Shown here: positions 9,023 to 16,766 of the stretch, piece by piece
How positions within the stretch are numbered: position 1 is the stretch's first letter
How the letters are laid out: every line of letters starts with the position of its first letter
NCBI RefSeq assembly: GCF_008370495.1
Contig: NZ_VTUX01000007.1
Span: forward strand, 1-64,000
DNA: 64,000 nucleotides
Source: Pseudohalioglobus sediminis
GTDB lineage: Bacteria; Pseudomonadota; Gammaproteobacteria; Pseudomonadales; Halieaceae
Direction: 5' to 3'
Translations under genes and position numbers: made by a program
Notes under the pieces: generated by a model
Seen by the model: the letters and a program-made list of their open reading frames with translations, nothing else
Database searches by the model: none
What the model was told of the DNA's origin: nothing

Positions 9023-9481
9023 ATGCCTGCCCTGCGCTTTAATCACATGGAACTGACAATGCCGCCCGGCGCGCTGGAGCGCGACCGACAGGACATAGTG
9101 GATTTCTACAGTGCTGTTTTTGATTTCGATGCGATTGATGTGCCGCTGTTTGACAGCACCGGCCTGTTGCTGAGAACCGACGAGGATACCAGCCAGTTCC
9201 TGCTGTTGATGGAGCAGGAAGAGCACCTGCAATCGCCCGGCTACGACCACCTCGGCTTCCTGTTCGAATCACGCGCTGAAGTGGATGAAAAGCTGGCGCT
9301 GTGCAAGCAGTGGCAGCGCAAGGACGACCGGGTTCGCATCAAGGAGTACGACGACCTGGTGATCCCCCCCACCACCACACATGCCTTCTACGTGCAGTTT
9401 CTGCTGCCGATCTGGTTCGATATCCAGGTCATTGAATACGAGGACGGCGCCGGGCCACAAAAGAACTGGGTTTACCGCTAG
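9023..9481 (+). CDS. VOC-family (glyoxalase/dioxygenase fold) protein
   Basis: A 152-residue single-domain protein starting MPALRFNHMELTMP, the first beta strand with a potential metal-ligand His of the vicinal oxygen chelate fold. GYDHLGFLFES supplies a second His and FYVQFLLPIWFDIQVIEYE resembles the last strand with its Glu. VOC proteins include glyoxalases, extradiol dioxygenases and isomerases; the exact reaction is unknown. AAGGA lies upstream of the ATG at 9023, which is preferred over an ATG 51 bases earlier. It heads a plus-strand operon with two short-chain dehydrogenases and is divergent from the KstD-like/Rieske operon, suggesting shared metabolism. Confidence 0.78.
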   Translation: MPALRFNHMELTMPPGALERDRQDIVDFYSAVFDFDAIDVPLFDSTGLLLRTDEDTSQFLLLMEQEEHLQSPGYDHLGFLFESRAEVDEKLALCKQWQRKDDRVRIKEYDDLVIPPTTTHAFYVQFLLPIWFDIQVIEYEDGAGPQKNWVYR

Positions 9482-9510
9482 TCGTGACCGGCTCGACAGG
9501 AGAATGAGAT

Positions 9511-10323
9511 TTGAGCATCAAGGATTTTAAAGACAAGGTTGCCGTCATCACCGGTGGCGGCAGCGGCATCGGCCAGGCACTGGCCTGCCAGTTAGGTGAA
9601 AAGGGTTGTCACCTGGCCCTGGTGGATGTGAATGAAGCCGGCATGAAGGAAACCAAAAAGCGACTCAAAGGCAACAAGATAAAAATCAGCATGCATGTGG
9701 CCGATGTGAGCAATGAAAAGGCCATGAAGGCCCTGGCGGACGATGTCATCGCCAGACATGGCCAGGTCAACCTGCTGTTCAACAATGCCGGTATCACCTA
9801 CGCCAAGAGCTTCGAGGGCCACAGCCTGGCGGACTGGAAAAAGATCATCGGCATCAATTTATGGGGTGTCATTTACGGCTGTCACTTTTTCCTGCCTTAC
9901 CTCAAGCAGCAGGCCGGTTCAGCCCACATCATCAACCTGTCTTCCATGGTGGCCTTCATGGGCCCGCCGGAGCAATCCTCCTACACGGCCACCAAGTCCG
10001 CGATCAAGGGCTTCAGCGAATCCCTATGGGCGGAAGTTCACGGCGAGGGTGTGGGCGTGACCGTGGTGCACCCGGGCGCCATTCGTACCAACATCATGGA
10101 TGAGGCCATGAAGAGCGCCGAGGACCGCGACGCTTTCGCCCGCACCCAGGCCATGGTCGACAAAATGGCGATGCCGGTGGAAAAAGCCGCCAAACAGATT
10201 CTCAAGGCGGTGCGCAAGGACAAGATGCGCGTGGTAATCGGCCCCGACGCCAAGCTCTTCGAGAGCATGAAGCGGGCCATGCCCGACCAGGTGCACAAGA
10301 TGTTCCTGCTGATGCCGAGCTGA
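9511..10323 (+). CDS. Short-chain dehydrogenase/reductase (SDR)
   Basis: A classical 270-residue SDR with the cofactor motif TGGGSGIG (14-21), NNAG (91-94), an active-site Ser near 144, and YTATK with Tyr158 and Lys162. The PGAIRT segment follows as expected. It probably oxidises or reduces a hydroxyl/keto group with NAD(P)H; substrate unknown. The start is TTG at 9511, preceded by AGGAG about nine bases upstream; no better ATG precedes the Rossmann strand. It sits between the VOC gene (29-base gap) and a second SDR (3-base gap), so the three genes should be co-transcribed. Confidence 0.9.
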   Translation: MSIKDFKDKVAVITGGGSGIGQALACQLGEKGCHLALVDVNEAGMKETKKRLKGNKIKISMHVADVSNEKAMKALADDVIARHGQVNLLFNNAGITYAKSFEGHSLADWKKIIGINLWGVIYGCHFFLPYLKQQAGSAHIINLSSMVAFMGPPEQSSYTATKSAIKGFSESLWAEVHGEGVGVTVVHPGAIRTNIMDEAMKSAEDRDAFARTQAMVDKMAMPVEKAAKQILKAVRKDKMRVVIGPDAKLFESMKRAMPDQVHKMFLLMPS

Positions 10324-10326
10324 CAG

Positions 10327-11127
10327 ATGCCCGCAGCGTTCGCCTACGGCCCCTGGGCCCTGGTAACCGGCGCCTCCAGCGGCATCGGGGAGCAATTCGC
10401 CCACTTGCTGGCAGCCGCTGGATGCCACCTGGTCATTACCGCGCGCCGGGCTGAGCAGTTGCAGAACCTGGCGACAACACTGCAGGCAGAACACGGTATC
10501 CAGGTCGAGGCAGTAACACTCGACCTCAACGACGCCGACTTTCTTACGCCCCTGCTCACGGCGATAGCAGACAAGGACATTGGCCTGCTGGTAAGCAATG
10601 CGGGGTTCGGCCTGAAAGGCCCCCACGCGATGCAGGACGGCGCGCAACTGCAGGGTATGCTGAACGTTAACGCCCTGGCCCCGATGTTGCTGACAAACGC
10701 CCTGGCGCCGCAGCTGTGCGCACGCGACAAGAGCGGCATTATCCTGACCTCGTCCATTGAGGGGTTTGTGCCCTTCCCCCATTCCGCGGCCTATGCCGCC
10801 AGCAAAGCCTTTGTTCTCTCGCTGGGCGAGGCCATCGCCTGGGAGCTGAAGGATGAGGGCGTGGATACACTGGTGCTCTGCCCCGGCTCAACCGACACCG
10901 AGGCATTGACCAGGCAGGGCTTCGACCCGGCCACGCTGAAGGGGCTGATGTCGCCCAGGGATGTTGCTTCACAGGCGCTGGATGCGCTCGGCAAGAAAAC
11001 GGTGCTGGTAACCGGCGCCGCCAATAAAGCCATGGTTAAACTGCTGCGCAACCTGCCCCACAACATGGCGGTGAACTTGGCTGGCAAGGCGATGCAGTCG
11101 GCCACAGGCGGCGCCAGCAAGGAGTAA
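10327..11127 (+). CDS. Short-chain dehydrogenase/reductase (SDR), second copy
   Basis: A 266-residue SDR with TGASSGIG (14-21), SNAGFGLKG near 90, active-site Ser142, and YAASK with Tyr156 and Lys160. The form SNAGFG with PGSTDTE after the active site is typical of SDRs annotated as YqjQ/DltE-like. Sequence similarity to the preceding SDR looks low outside the motifs, so it is probably not a recent tandem duplicate. Its ATG is three bases after the stop of the first SDR. It is the last gene of the plus-strand operon and converges with the epoxide-hydrolase-like gene, whose stop is six bases away. Substrate unknown. Confidence 0.9.
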   Translation: MPAAFAYGPWALVTGASSGIGEQFAHLLAAAGCHLVITARRAEQLQNLATTLQAEHGIQVEAVTLDLNDADFLTPLLTAIADKDIGLLVSNAGFGLKGPHAMQDGAQLQGMLNVNALAPMLLTNALAPQLCARDKSGIILTSSIEGFVPFPHSAAYAASKAFVLSLGEAIAWELKDEGVDTLVLCPGSTDTEALTRQGFDPATLKGLMSPRDVASQALDALGKKTVLVTGAANKAMVKLLRNLPHNMAVNLAGKAMQSATGGASKE

Positions 11128-11133
11128 GGCGCC

Positions 11134-12120
11134 TTATAGTCCCTCCAGGAACGCGAGCAACAGCTCGTTGAGCATCTCGGGCTGTTCCTGCTGGATGAAA
11201 TGCCCCGCTTCGGGCAGCAGGTGCAAGCCGCGCAGGTCCTTCACCTTCGCCCGCATGTGCTCAAACGGGCCGTCACCGGCCAGGCTGATCACCGGGTCTT
11301 CCTGCCCCCCCACCCACAGGGTGGGGATAGCCACCTCGGCATGGGCACTGCTCCTGAATAACTGCCAGTTGCGATCCATCACCCGGTAGGAATTGGCGCC
11401 ACCGATAATGCTCAGGGCCGGGCCCGCCCGGGTGTATTCCTGCACGTAATAATCCATGTCCTCCACCGTCAACCACGGCCAGGGCAGAGCCTGCACCGGC
11501 TCTTCCAGCACATCGATATAGTGCGTGCCCCGCGACGGGAAACGGCTCCAGTCCAACAGGTTACCGCGGGCCGACAGGGCCCAGAACAGGCGCGTCAGGA
11601 ACTCCCGCTCACGCCCGGCCACCGACTGTTCCGCGACCCCGACGGCCTGGTAGTAATGCATGTGGAAGAAGTGGTTTTCGGCGATGGCCGCAAACAGCGT
11701 TGACGGCAGGACGTCGGCGCCGCCGGCCAGCTCCATGTTGTAGGGCACACACAGGGGCGCGACTGCGCGGATACGGTCACTGTGGTGTATGGCCATATGC
11801 CAGGCCAGGTTGGCACCGAAGTCGTGCCCCAGCAGCACCGCCTGCGGCGCGGCAAAATAATCCAGCACCGCCAGTACATCCGCGCTCAGGCAATTGAAAT
11901 CGTAGTCCTCCGCAGGCAGCGGGCGTGAGCTGGCGCCATAGCCGCGCATATCCAGCGCCACGGCCCGGTAGCCGGCCCCCGCCAATGCCGCAAGCTGGTG
12001 ACGCCAGCTGTACCACAGGCCCGGGTAACCATGGCACATGACGACCAGAGGGCCCTCTCCGGCACAGGCCAGGTGCAAGTGCACGGGGCCGGCGGGGATG
12101 TGCAGGTGTTCAATCTCCAT
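11134..12120 (-). CDS. Epoxide hydrolase-like alpha/beta hydrolase
   Basis: A 328-residue alpha/beta hydrolase in which the nucleophile elbow is GHDFGA with Asp100 instead of serine, as in epoxide hydrolases and haloalkane dehalogenases. The HGYPGLWYSWRHQ oxyanion motif (from residue 30) and DMRGYGASS strand are classic for soluble epoxide hydrolases; cap-domain tyrosines are present (DYYVQEYTRAG). The late VGGQEDPVISL and EAGHFIQQEQP segments supply the acid and the histidine. It would open an epoxide to a diol. It follows the crotonase gene by 43 bases on the same strand, so the two are likely one operon within the catabolic cluster. Confidence 0.85.
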   Translation of the reverse strand: MEIEHLHIPAGPVHLHLACAGEGPLVVMCHGYPGLWYSWRHQLAALAGAGYRAVALDMRGYGASSRPLPAEDYDFNCLSADVLAVLDYFAAPQAVLLGHDFGANLAWHMAIHHSDRIRAVAPLCVPYNMELAGGADVLPSTLFAAIAENHFFHMHYYQAVGVAEQSVAGREREFLTRLFWALSARGNLLDWSRFPSRGTHYIDVLEEPVQALPWPWLTVEDMDYYVQEYTRAGPALSIIGGANSYRVMDRNWQLFRSSAHAEVAIPTLWVGGQEDPVISLAGDGPFEHMRAKVKDLRGLHLLPEAGHFIQQEQPEMLNELLLAFLEGL

Positions 12121-12163
12121 CGTCTACTCCATGCCGGGCGTCAGACGCGGGCTGTCCCGGAAG

Positions 12164-12979
12164 CTACAATTTGCTCCACTGCGGTGGACGCCCTTCCTTG
12201 AACGCCTGCATCGCCTCCTCCATACATCCGGAGAAATAGCCCAGCACCTGGGTGCGGTTCTCCAGCTCCATCGCGTGACGCAGGCTGGGGGCATCGAGAT
12301 TGGCGCGGATGCCCTTCTTGGTCATCCAGACACCGTACTCACTGTTGGCGGCGATGGCGCGGGCCAGCTCCAGGCTCGCAGTCACCAGTTCATCATCGGC
12401 AACGACACGTGACACCAGCTGCAGCCGGAGTGCCTCTTCAGCGGATATGTTTCTGCCTGTCAGCATCATTTCCGTCGCCGCGGAAACCCCGACAACGCGT
12501 GGCAGGAAGTAACTGGTACCAACGTCGCACGCGGACAAACCAATCTTGATGAATGCCGCACCGAACCTGGCATTCTCAGCGGCGATGCGCACGTCGCTGG
12601 CCAACGCAATGGCCAGGCCACCGCCCACAGCAGCGCCATTGATGGCGGCGATCACCGGCTTGTCGCACTCATGTATGGCCAGCATCAGGTCTGCCAGGTA
12701 CTCCTGGAACTTGTAGACATATCCCAGCTGGCCCATACCCTCGGTGCCAGGCACCGACCCGGCGGCCGAATCGTCTCCAGCCATGTCGGCGCCAGCACAA
12801 AAGCCCCTGCCCGCTCCAGTCAGGATCACGACGCGGACCTCACGGTCGCAATTGAGCTCGCGAAATATCCCGCTCAGCTCGCCCACCAGGGCCGCATTCA
12901 ACGCATTCAATCGCTCGGGGCGATTCAGGCGCAGTTCCAGTATGCCGTCTTCCAGTTTTCTCGATATTACCGTGGACAT
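12164..12979 (-). CDS. Enoyl-CoA hydratase/isomerase family (crotonase) with atypical active site
   Basis: A 271-residue crotonase-fold protein with NRPERLNALN, the oxyanion-hole segment FCAGADM (60-66), and NGAAVGGGLAIALASDVRIA (114-133). In hydratases a Glu follows GGG(C/F) in the second segment; here the residues are Leu-Ala. The second catalytic Glu region reads KIGLSACDVGTSYFL, with Asp152 nearby. It therefore probably is an isomerase, C-C hydrolase or other crotonase variant rather than a standard hydratase. The ATG at 12979 has AGGGGAAA upstream and begins the domain; upstream in-frame codons are unconserved. It heads an operon with the epoxide-hydrolase-like gene. Confidence 0.85.
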   Translation of the reverse strand: MSTVISRKLEDGILELRLNRPERLNALNAALVGELSGIFRELNCDREVRVVILTGAGRGFCAGADMAGDDSAAGSVPGTEGMGQLGYVYKFQEYLADLMLAIHECDKPVIAAINGAAVGGGLAIALASDVRIAAENARFGAAFIKIGLSACDVGTSYFLPRVVGVSAATEMMLTGRNISAEEALRLQLVSRVVADDELVTASLELARAIAANSEYGVWMTKKGIRANLDAPSLRHAMELENRTQVLGYFSGCMEEAMQAFKEGRPPQWSKL

Positions 12980-13265
12980 GTTGGTTTCCCCTGCATATTT
13001 GTGGCGATTGAATATCTGCCGCAGGAACGCCGCGGCGGGAATATACCCGGTAACTGCCCTATTACACCCCGGGGTTGTGTCACTTCTGGCGAGGGGCCGT
13101 CGCCGTACAAACGCTGACAAAACTATACCGCAACACAAGCACTGACCGCAGGCCTTGTGCGAAGTAGAACCCACGAGCTCGGGTGACGTTATCCAAACCC
13201 GAGACGGGCTTTAGGACACCGGCGTGGTGAGCTCGGCTGATCCCCCTGGCCGAGGTCAAAGTGCG

Positions 13266-14735
13266 CTAACGCGCCGGTGCGACCAGCTCAAGATATCGGT
13301 TCAGCGGCGCACGATCACCAAACACCCGCACGGTAACGCTGGCATCCGGGTGGCGCAGTTGGTGCCAGACCGGAGCGGGAATCTTATGCCGATAACCGTG
13401 CACGCCCAGCGTCGACGGCCAGGGCCAGGAAGCGGGCAGGCCGTCATCCAGGATGAAACTGCGTTGCCTCCTGGACGTGTAGATTGCCTGCCCACCCACA
13501 TCCACCACTGTCTGCATGCGCAGGCTCTTGTGGGGAAGTGCAGTATTTCTGCCCCAGGCACTCACCAGCCCATTTTCTGATACAGCTAGTATTTCCCCTT
13601 CGTAATGGTTCCGGGGTCTGAAGTAATGCCTCTCGGTCTGCCCCAGTTTCAGGCTGGGGTATCGGTATTTCCCGGACTTGATCTGCCTGGCGATCGCGAG
13701 CAGGGACTCGACAAACTCTTCCCCGCCTTGCGGAAAGTTCTCAGCAAAGCGATCCACACCAAAACCACTGTTTTCGGGCTGGCCGAGCTGCTCTTCCATC
13801 GACCACAAAAAGGGAATAAAGGCGACAAAACGGGGATCACTCAGCGCGATCTCGTAGTGATGAAGAAGACGCTTCTGCAGGTTGGCAACCATGCGCTGCT
13901 TTCTCTCTTCGTACATGGAGCGACTCTCCAGATTCCGGCGCTCGAAGTCCCGATGCCTGACCCAGGTTTCAGGCACGGCCATCAAGCGCTGCTCCGGGTT
14001 CATGTAGTCCAGGAGCCTGCTGTAGTAAGCAGTCATCGGCTTGCCATCACAGTCCCACAGGCTGTAATAGCAATCAAAGCCAATCCAGTCGTAGCCTTCG
14101 GGAATGCTGAAACTGTCCCGGAAGATCTCGCTGTAATGAAGAATGACGCCAACAGGCTTGCCCGGAAACAGCGCAGCGATGGCCTCGTTTATCTCCGCCA
14201 GTTCCGCGTGCATCTGCCTGCGCGAGGTCGCATTGCTGCTCGCAGCGTGGGACAGCGGTTCGTCAACGGGGTAAATCATCGCCACCGTATCAATCAGGTC
14301 CTCGTACAGCAGTCGCTGCTGCAGGGCGGCCAGCGATGCCATGTAGTCGGGTTTCTTGCGAAAATTCCGGTCGAAGACATGCGGCTGAACGCTGAGGACA
14401 GCCTTTACGCCTGCGTCCCTGGCGGCGCTGATACGCGCCACGATGTCATCGGCACTATAAAGGCTGACCCAGGTCAGATTGGTAAACGGCGCCAGTTCTT
14501 CTGTGAATTCCCAGTGCTGCTGCGCCGATGCATAGAAGCCAACGTACTCCAGGTGACCGAAGCGCCGCGCCGCGTTGCCATAGATGGCGTCTGCACCCAC
14601 GCCCCGGTATCCCTCTCCCTGTGCAGGCGCCCCCGCTGCGTAGGCACCAGACGGCAACAGCATGCACAACGAGCAGCACAGCGCGCTGATAACGCGTTTC
14701 GCCAAACCCCTGCACTGTACCAATTGCTTCACCAT
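13266..14735 (-). CDS. Secreted protein of unknown function, possible TIM-barrel glycosidase-like
   Basis: I do not recognise the family. A 489-residue protein with a clear signal peptide (ISALCCSLCMLLPSGAYAAGA). The body alternates hydrophobic strands and helices: YVGFYASA, TWVSLYSA, KAVLSVQPH, TVAMIYPVDEP, PVGVILHYSE, WIGFDCYYSLWD, RLMAVPETW and FVAFIPFLWS. This rhythm, with acidic residues at strand ends (Asp-Glu 158-159, Glu256), is what a TIM-barrel glycoside hydrolase would show. The C-terminal 110 residues look like an added beta domain. I start at the ATG at 14735 because AAGGAG precedes it by nine bases. It stands alone, divergent from the thioredoxin-like lipoprotein gene. Function is not assigned. 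Confidence 0.75.
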   Translation of the reverse strand: MVKQLVQCRGLAKRVISALCCSLCMLLPSGAYAAGAPAQGEGYRGVGADAIYGNAARRFGHLEYVGFYASAQQHWEFTEELAPFTNLTWVSLYSADDIVARISAARDAGVKAVLSVQPHVFDRNFRKKPDYMASLAALQQRLLYEDLIDTVAMIYPVDEPLSHAASSNATSRRQMHAELAEINEAIAALFPGKPVGVILHYSEIFRDSFSIPEGYDWIGFDCYYSLWDCDGKPMTAYYSRLLDYMNPEQRLMAVPETWVRHRDFERRNLESRSMYEERKQRMVANLQKRLLHHYEIALSDPRFVAFIPFLWSMEEQLGQPENSGFGVDRFAENFPQGGEEFVESLLAIARQIKSGKYRYPSLKLGQTERHYFRPRNHYEGEILAVSENGLVSAWGRNTALPHKSLRMQTVVDVGGQAIYTSRRQRSFILDDGLPASWPWPSTLGVHGYRHKIPAPVWHQLRHPDASVTVRVFGDRAPLNRYLELVAPAR

Positions 14736-14992
14736 CACTTTGATCTCCTTGGGTAACTGCAAACCCGGGGCAGACTTGCCCCACTAGCGCATGATTATGC
14801 GACGTGCACCCATTGCACCGAATGGCCCATGGCGCCAACTGCGTGGCATTGTCCGCCAGAGGTCAACCCGGGCCCGCCAGGGCACGGGCCGGACGCGCCG
14901 TTTTAGGGCGGATCGGCCCGGCGTCTCTTCTATCGGCCGCAGGGTTAAGGTAGCCTTGCTGCCTTTGCTTACGCATTGACCGGAGTCGCCCT

Positions 14993-15568
14993 ATGTATCG
15001 AGTTGTGACCAGAGGACTGGGAATCGCCCTGACGCTGCTGCTGTTAGCCTCCTGCAGCGCAGAGGAGCCGCCGAAGACGACCCCGCTCGGCAAGGGGGAT
15101 GCGGCACCCGCGTGGACTGGCACTGACCTGGTCACGGGTGAGGCAAAGCGCTTCCCGGAAATACTCAATGGAAAACCCGCCGTGCTGGTGTTCTGGGCCA
15201 CGTGGTGCCCGTACTGCAAGGCGTTTATGCCCTACGCGGGACAGATACAGGCCGAGTACGCTGAACACGGTGTTCAGGTCATCACCTTCAATGCCAAAGA
15301 GCGGGCACAGGGCGATCCCAAAGCCTACCTGGAGACACTGCCGTTTCCCCTCATCGCCATCGCTGACGCAGACAGCATTGCCAAGCACTATGACATCGAG
15401 TTCATCCCCGGCCTGATGGTAGTCAATGGTGAGGGCGTGGTCACGTATCGACGAGGTTGGACTGAATTGCCCGCCGGGGAAAAGGTGGCAGCGTTCTGGG
15501 CGGGTGAAGTGCGCCTGGCACTGGACGCAGCCCTGGGCAATACCGGGAGCCCATCACCTCAAGGTTAA
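14993..15568 (+). CDS. TlpA/ResA-type thioredoxin-like lipoprotein
   Basis: A 191-residue protein with a lipoprotein signal (LLLLASC, lipid Cys21), then a thioredoxin fold whose active site is WATWCPYC (Cys72 and Cys75). The cis-Pro loop reads EFIPGLMVVN. This is the layout of membrane-anchored periplasmic thiol-disulfide oxidoreductases (TlpA, ResA, CcmG). These reduce disulfides, for example in cytochrome c maturation, but no such genes are nearby. A 46-base gap separates it from the FKBP isomerase gene on the same strand, suggesting joint work on envelope protein folding (inference). Confidence 0.88.
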   Translation: MYRVVTRGLGIALTLLLLASCSAEEPPKTTPLGKGDAAPAWTGTDLVTGEAKRFPEILNGKPAVLVFWATWCPYCKAFMPYAGQIQAEYAEHGVQVITFNAKERAQGDPKAYLETLPFPLIAIADADSIAKHYDIEFIPGLMVVNGEGVVTYRRGWTELPAGEKVAAFWAGEVRLALDAALGNTGSPSPQG

Positions 15569-15614
15569 CAGTCCGTCGTTGCCGCTTCCTTTTCATCACC
15601 CTGAAGGTATTCAC

Positions 15615-16091
15615 ATGTCTAAAGTCGTTATCATCCTGGTTCTGGTTGGACTGTTCTTTCTGTTCCTGCAATTCACCTCGGGCAACAAGAAGGCAGCCCA
15701 GGATAACAAACAGAAGGGTACGGAATTTCTTGCTGCGAACGGCAAGCTGGAAGGGGTCAGAACCACCGATTCCGGCCTGCAATATCAAGTGTTGCAGCCG
15801 GGAACCGGGCAGCAGCACCCAAAGGCGACAGATACCGTGACCGTGCATTATCACGGCACCCTGATCGATGGCACGGTGTTCGACAGCTCTGTCGAACGCG
15901 GCCAGCCGATTGAATTTGGCCTGCACCAGGTTATCAGGGGCTGGACCGAGGGCCTGCAACTGATGGTCGTAGGCGAGAAGGCTCGCTTGTTCATCCCCAG
16001 CGAGTTGGCCTATGGCAACCGCAAAACCGGGTCTATCGCGCCGGGATCAACACTGATCTTCGATGTGGAACTGCTGGCGATCAACGAGTAG
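15615..16091 (+). CDS. Membrane-anchored FKBP-type peptidyl-prolyl isomerase
   Basis: A 158-residue protein with one N-terminal membrane helix (residues 3-20) and a single FKBP domain. The motifs VTVHYHGTLIDGTVFDSS, GLHQVIRGWTEGLQLM, and ELAYGNR...IAPGSTLIFDVELL cover the standard active-site pocket. It should catalyse cis-trans isomerisation of proline bonds in the periplasm while tethered to the inner membrane. AAGG precedes the ATG at 15615. It is likely co-transcribed with the upstream thioredoxin-like lipoprotein. Confidence 0.92.
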   Translation: MSKVVIILVLVGLFFLFLQFTSGNKKAAQDNKQKGTEFLAANGKLEGVRTTDSGLQYQVLQPGTGQQHPKATDTVTVHYHGTLIDGTVFDSSVERGQPIEFGLHQVIRGWTEGLQLMVVGEKARLFIPSELAYGNRKTGSIAPGSTLIFDVELLAINE

Positions 16092-16192
16092 CGCTGCACC
16101 GCGCGTAGCCACCGGCCCCATGGCCGGCCGCGAAGCGGACGGGCTGCCGATGTGGCCAGTGCGACGAGCGAGGCCCCGGGGCTCGCTGCCAA

Positions 16193-16549
16193 CTACTCCG
16201 CCAGGAACCTGATAAATGGCGAAATGGCAAGAAACAGAACGGTTAAGGCCAGCAATCCGTAGAAGATGACATGCAATGGTGCCTGCCTGAAACGGTCTTT
16301 AAGGGTTTCTGGCGGAGCCTCGAGCTTCAACGCGTCAAAGTAGCGCTGCCGCTCAAGCTGGTAGGCGTCGATCAATTCTCGAGCCCGTGCCTTGTCGCCG
16401 TCTTTGACTAACCACAAGCCGGCGACAGACACCCCCCAGCGACCCGCTGATGTCTCATAGGTATCCAGCGCATTGTCTGCCAACAAATCGCGAATATCCT
16501 GCGCTTCTTCCTCCGGCACGCCATTCAGGCGAAAGATCAGTACCGCCAC
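16193..16549 (-). CDS. DUF6164-like small membrane protein
   Basis: The conserved part reads FRLNGVPEEEAQDIRDLLADNALDTYETSAGRWG in pieces, followed by ARARELIDAYQLERQ, and ends in one strong transmembrane helix (IFYGLLALTVLFLAISPFI). This matches my memory of the DUF6164 family, which is of unknown function: a small soluble domain with a C-terminal membrane anchor. Members usually start right at the first beta strand, so I use the GTG at 16549; an in-frame ATG at 16687 would add 46 poorly conserved residues. No operon partner is obvious. Function unknown. Confidence 0.7.
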   Translation of the reverse strand: MAVLIFRLNGVPEEEAQDIRDLLADNALDTYETSAGRWGVSVAGLWLVKDGDKARARELIDAYQLERQRYFDALKLEAPPETLKDRFRQAPLHVIFYGLLALTVLFLAISPFIRFLAE

Positions 16550-16766
16550 CGTATTGCCACCATTCACTGCGCGTTCTGGGTTATCAGGAAGCTGATGATA
16601 CCAAACTAGCGCCGTTGATCCCGGTAGGTCAGTTAGCAGCAGACCGATCTCACTGTTTTCCCTAGTGTTTCTCCAAGAAGGGTTCAACGGGCATGACTGT
16701 CTTGCTCACGCAGGGGTAGCGAGCTAAAAAGACGCACTGAACCAACAGTTAATCGCGAGAGGCCGA

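Noticed and set aside
13605-14756. 383-codon open frame antisense to the secreted TIM-barrel-like gene
   Set aside because: The minus-strand gene has a signal peptide, a strong ribosome site and fold-like strand pattern; the antisense frame lacks all of these.
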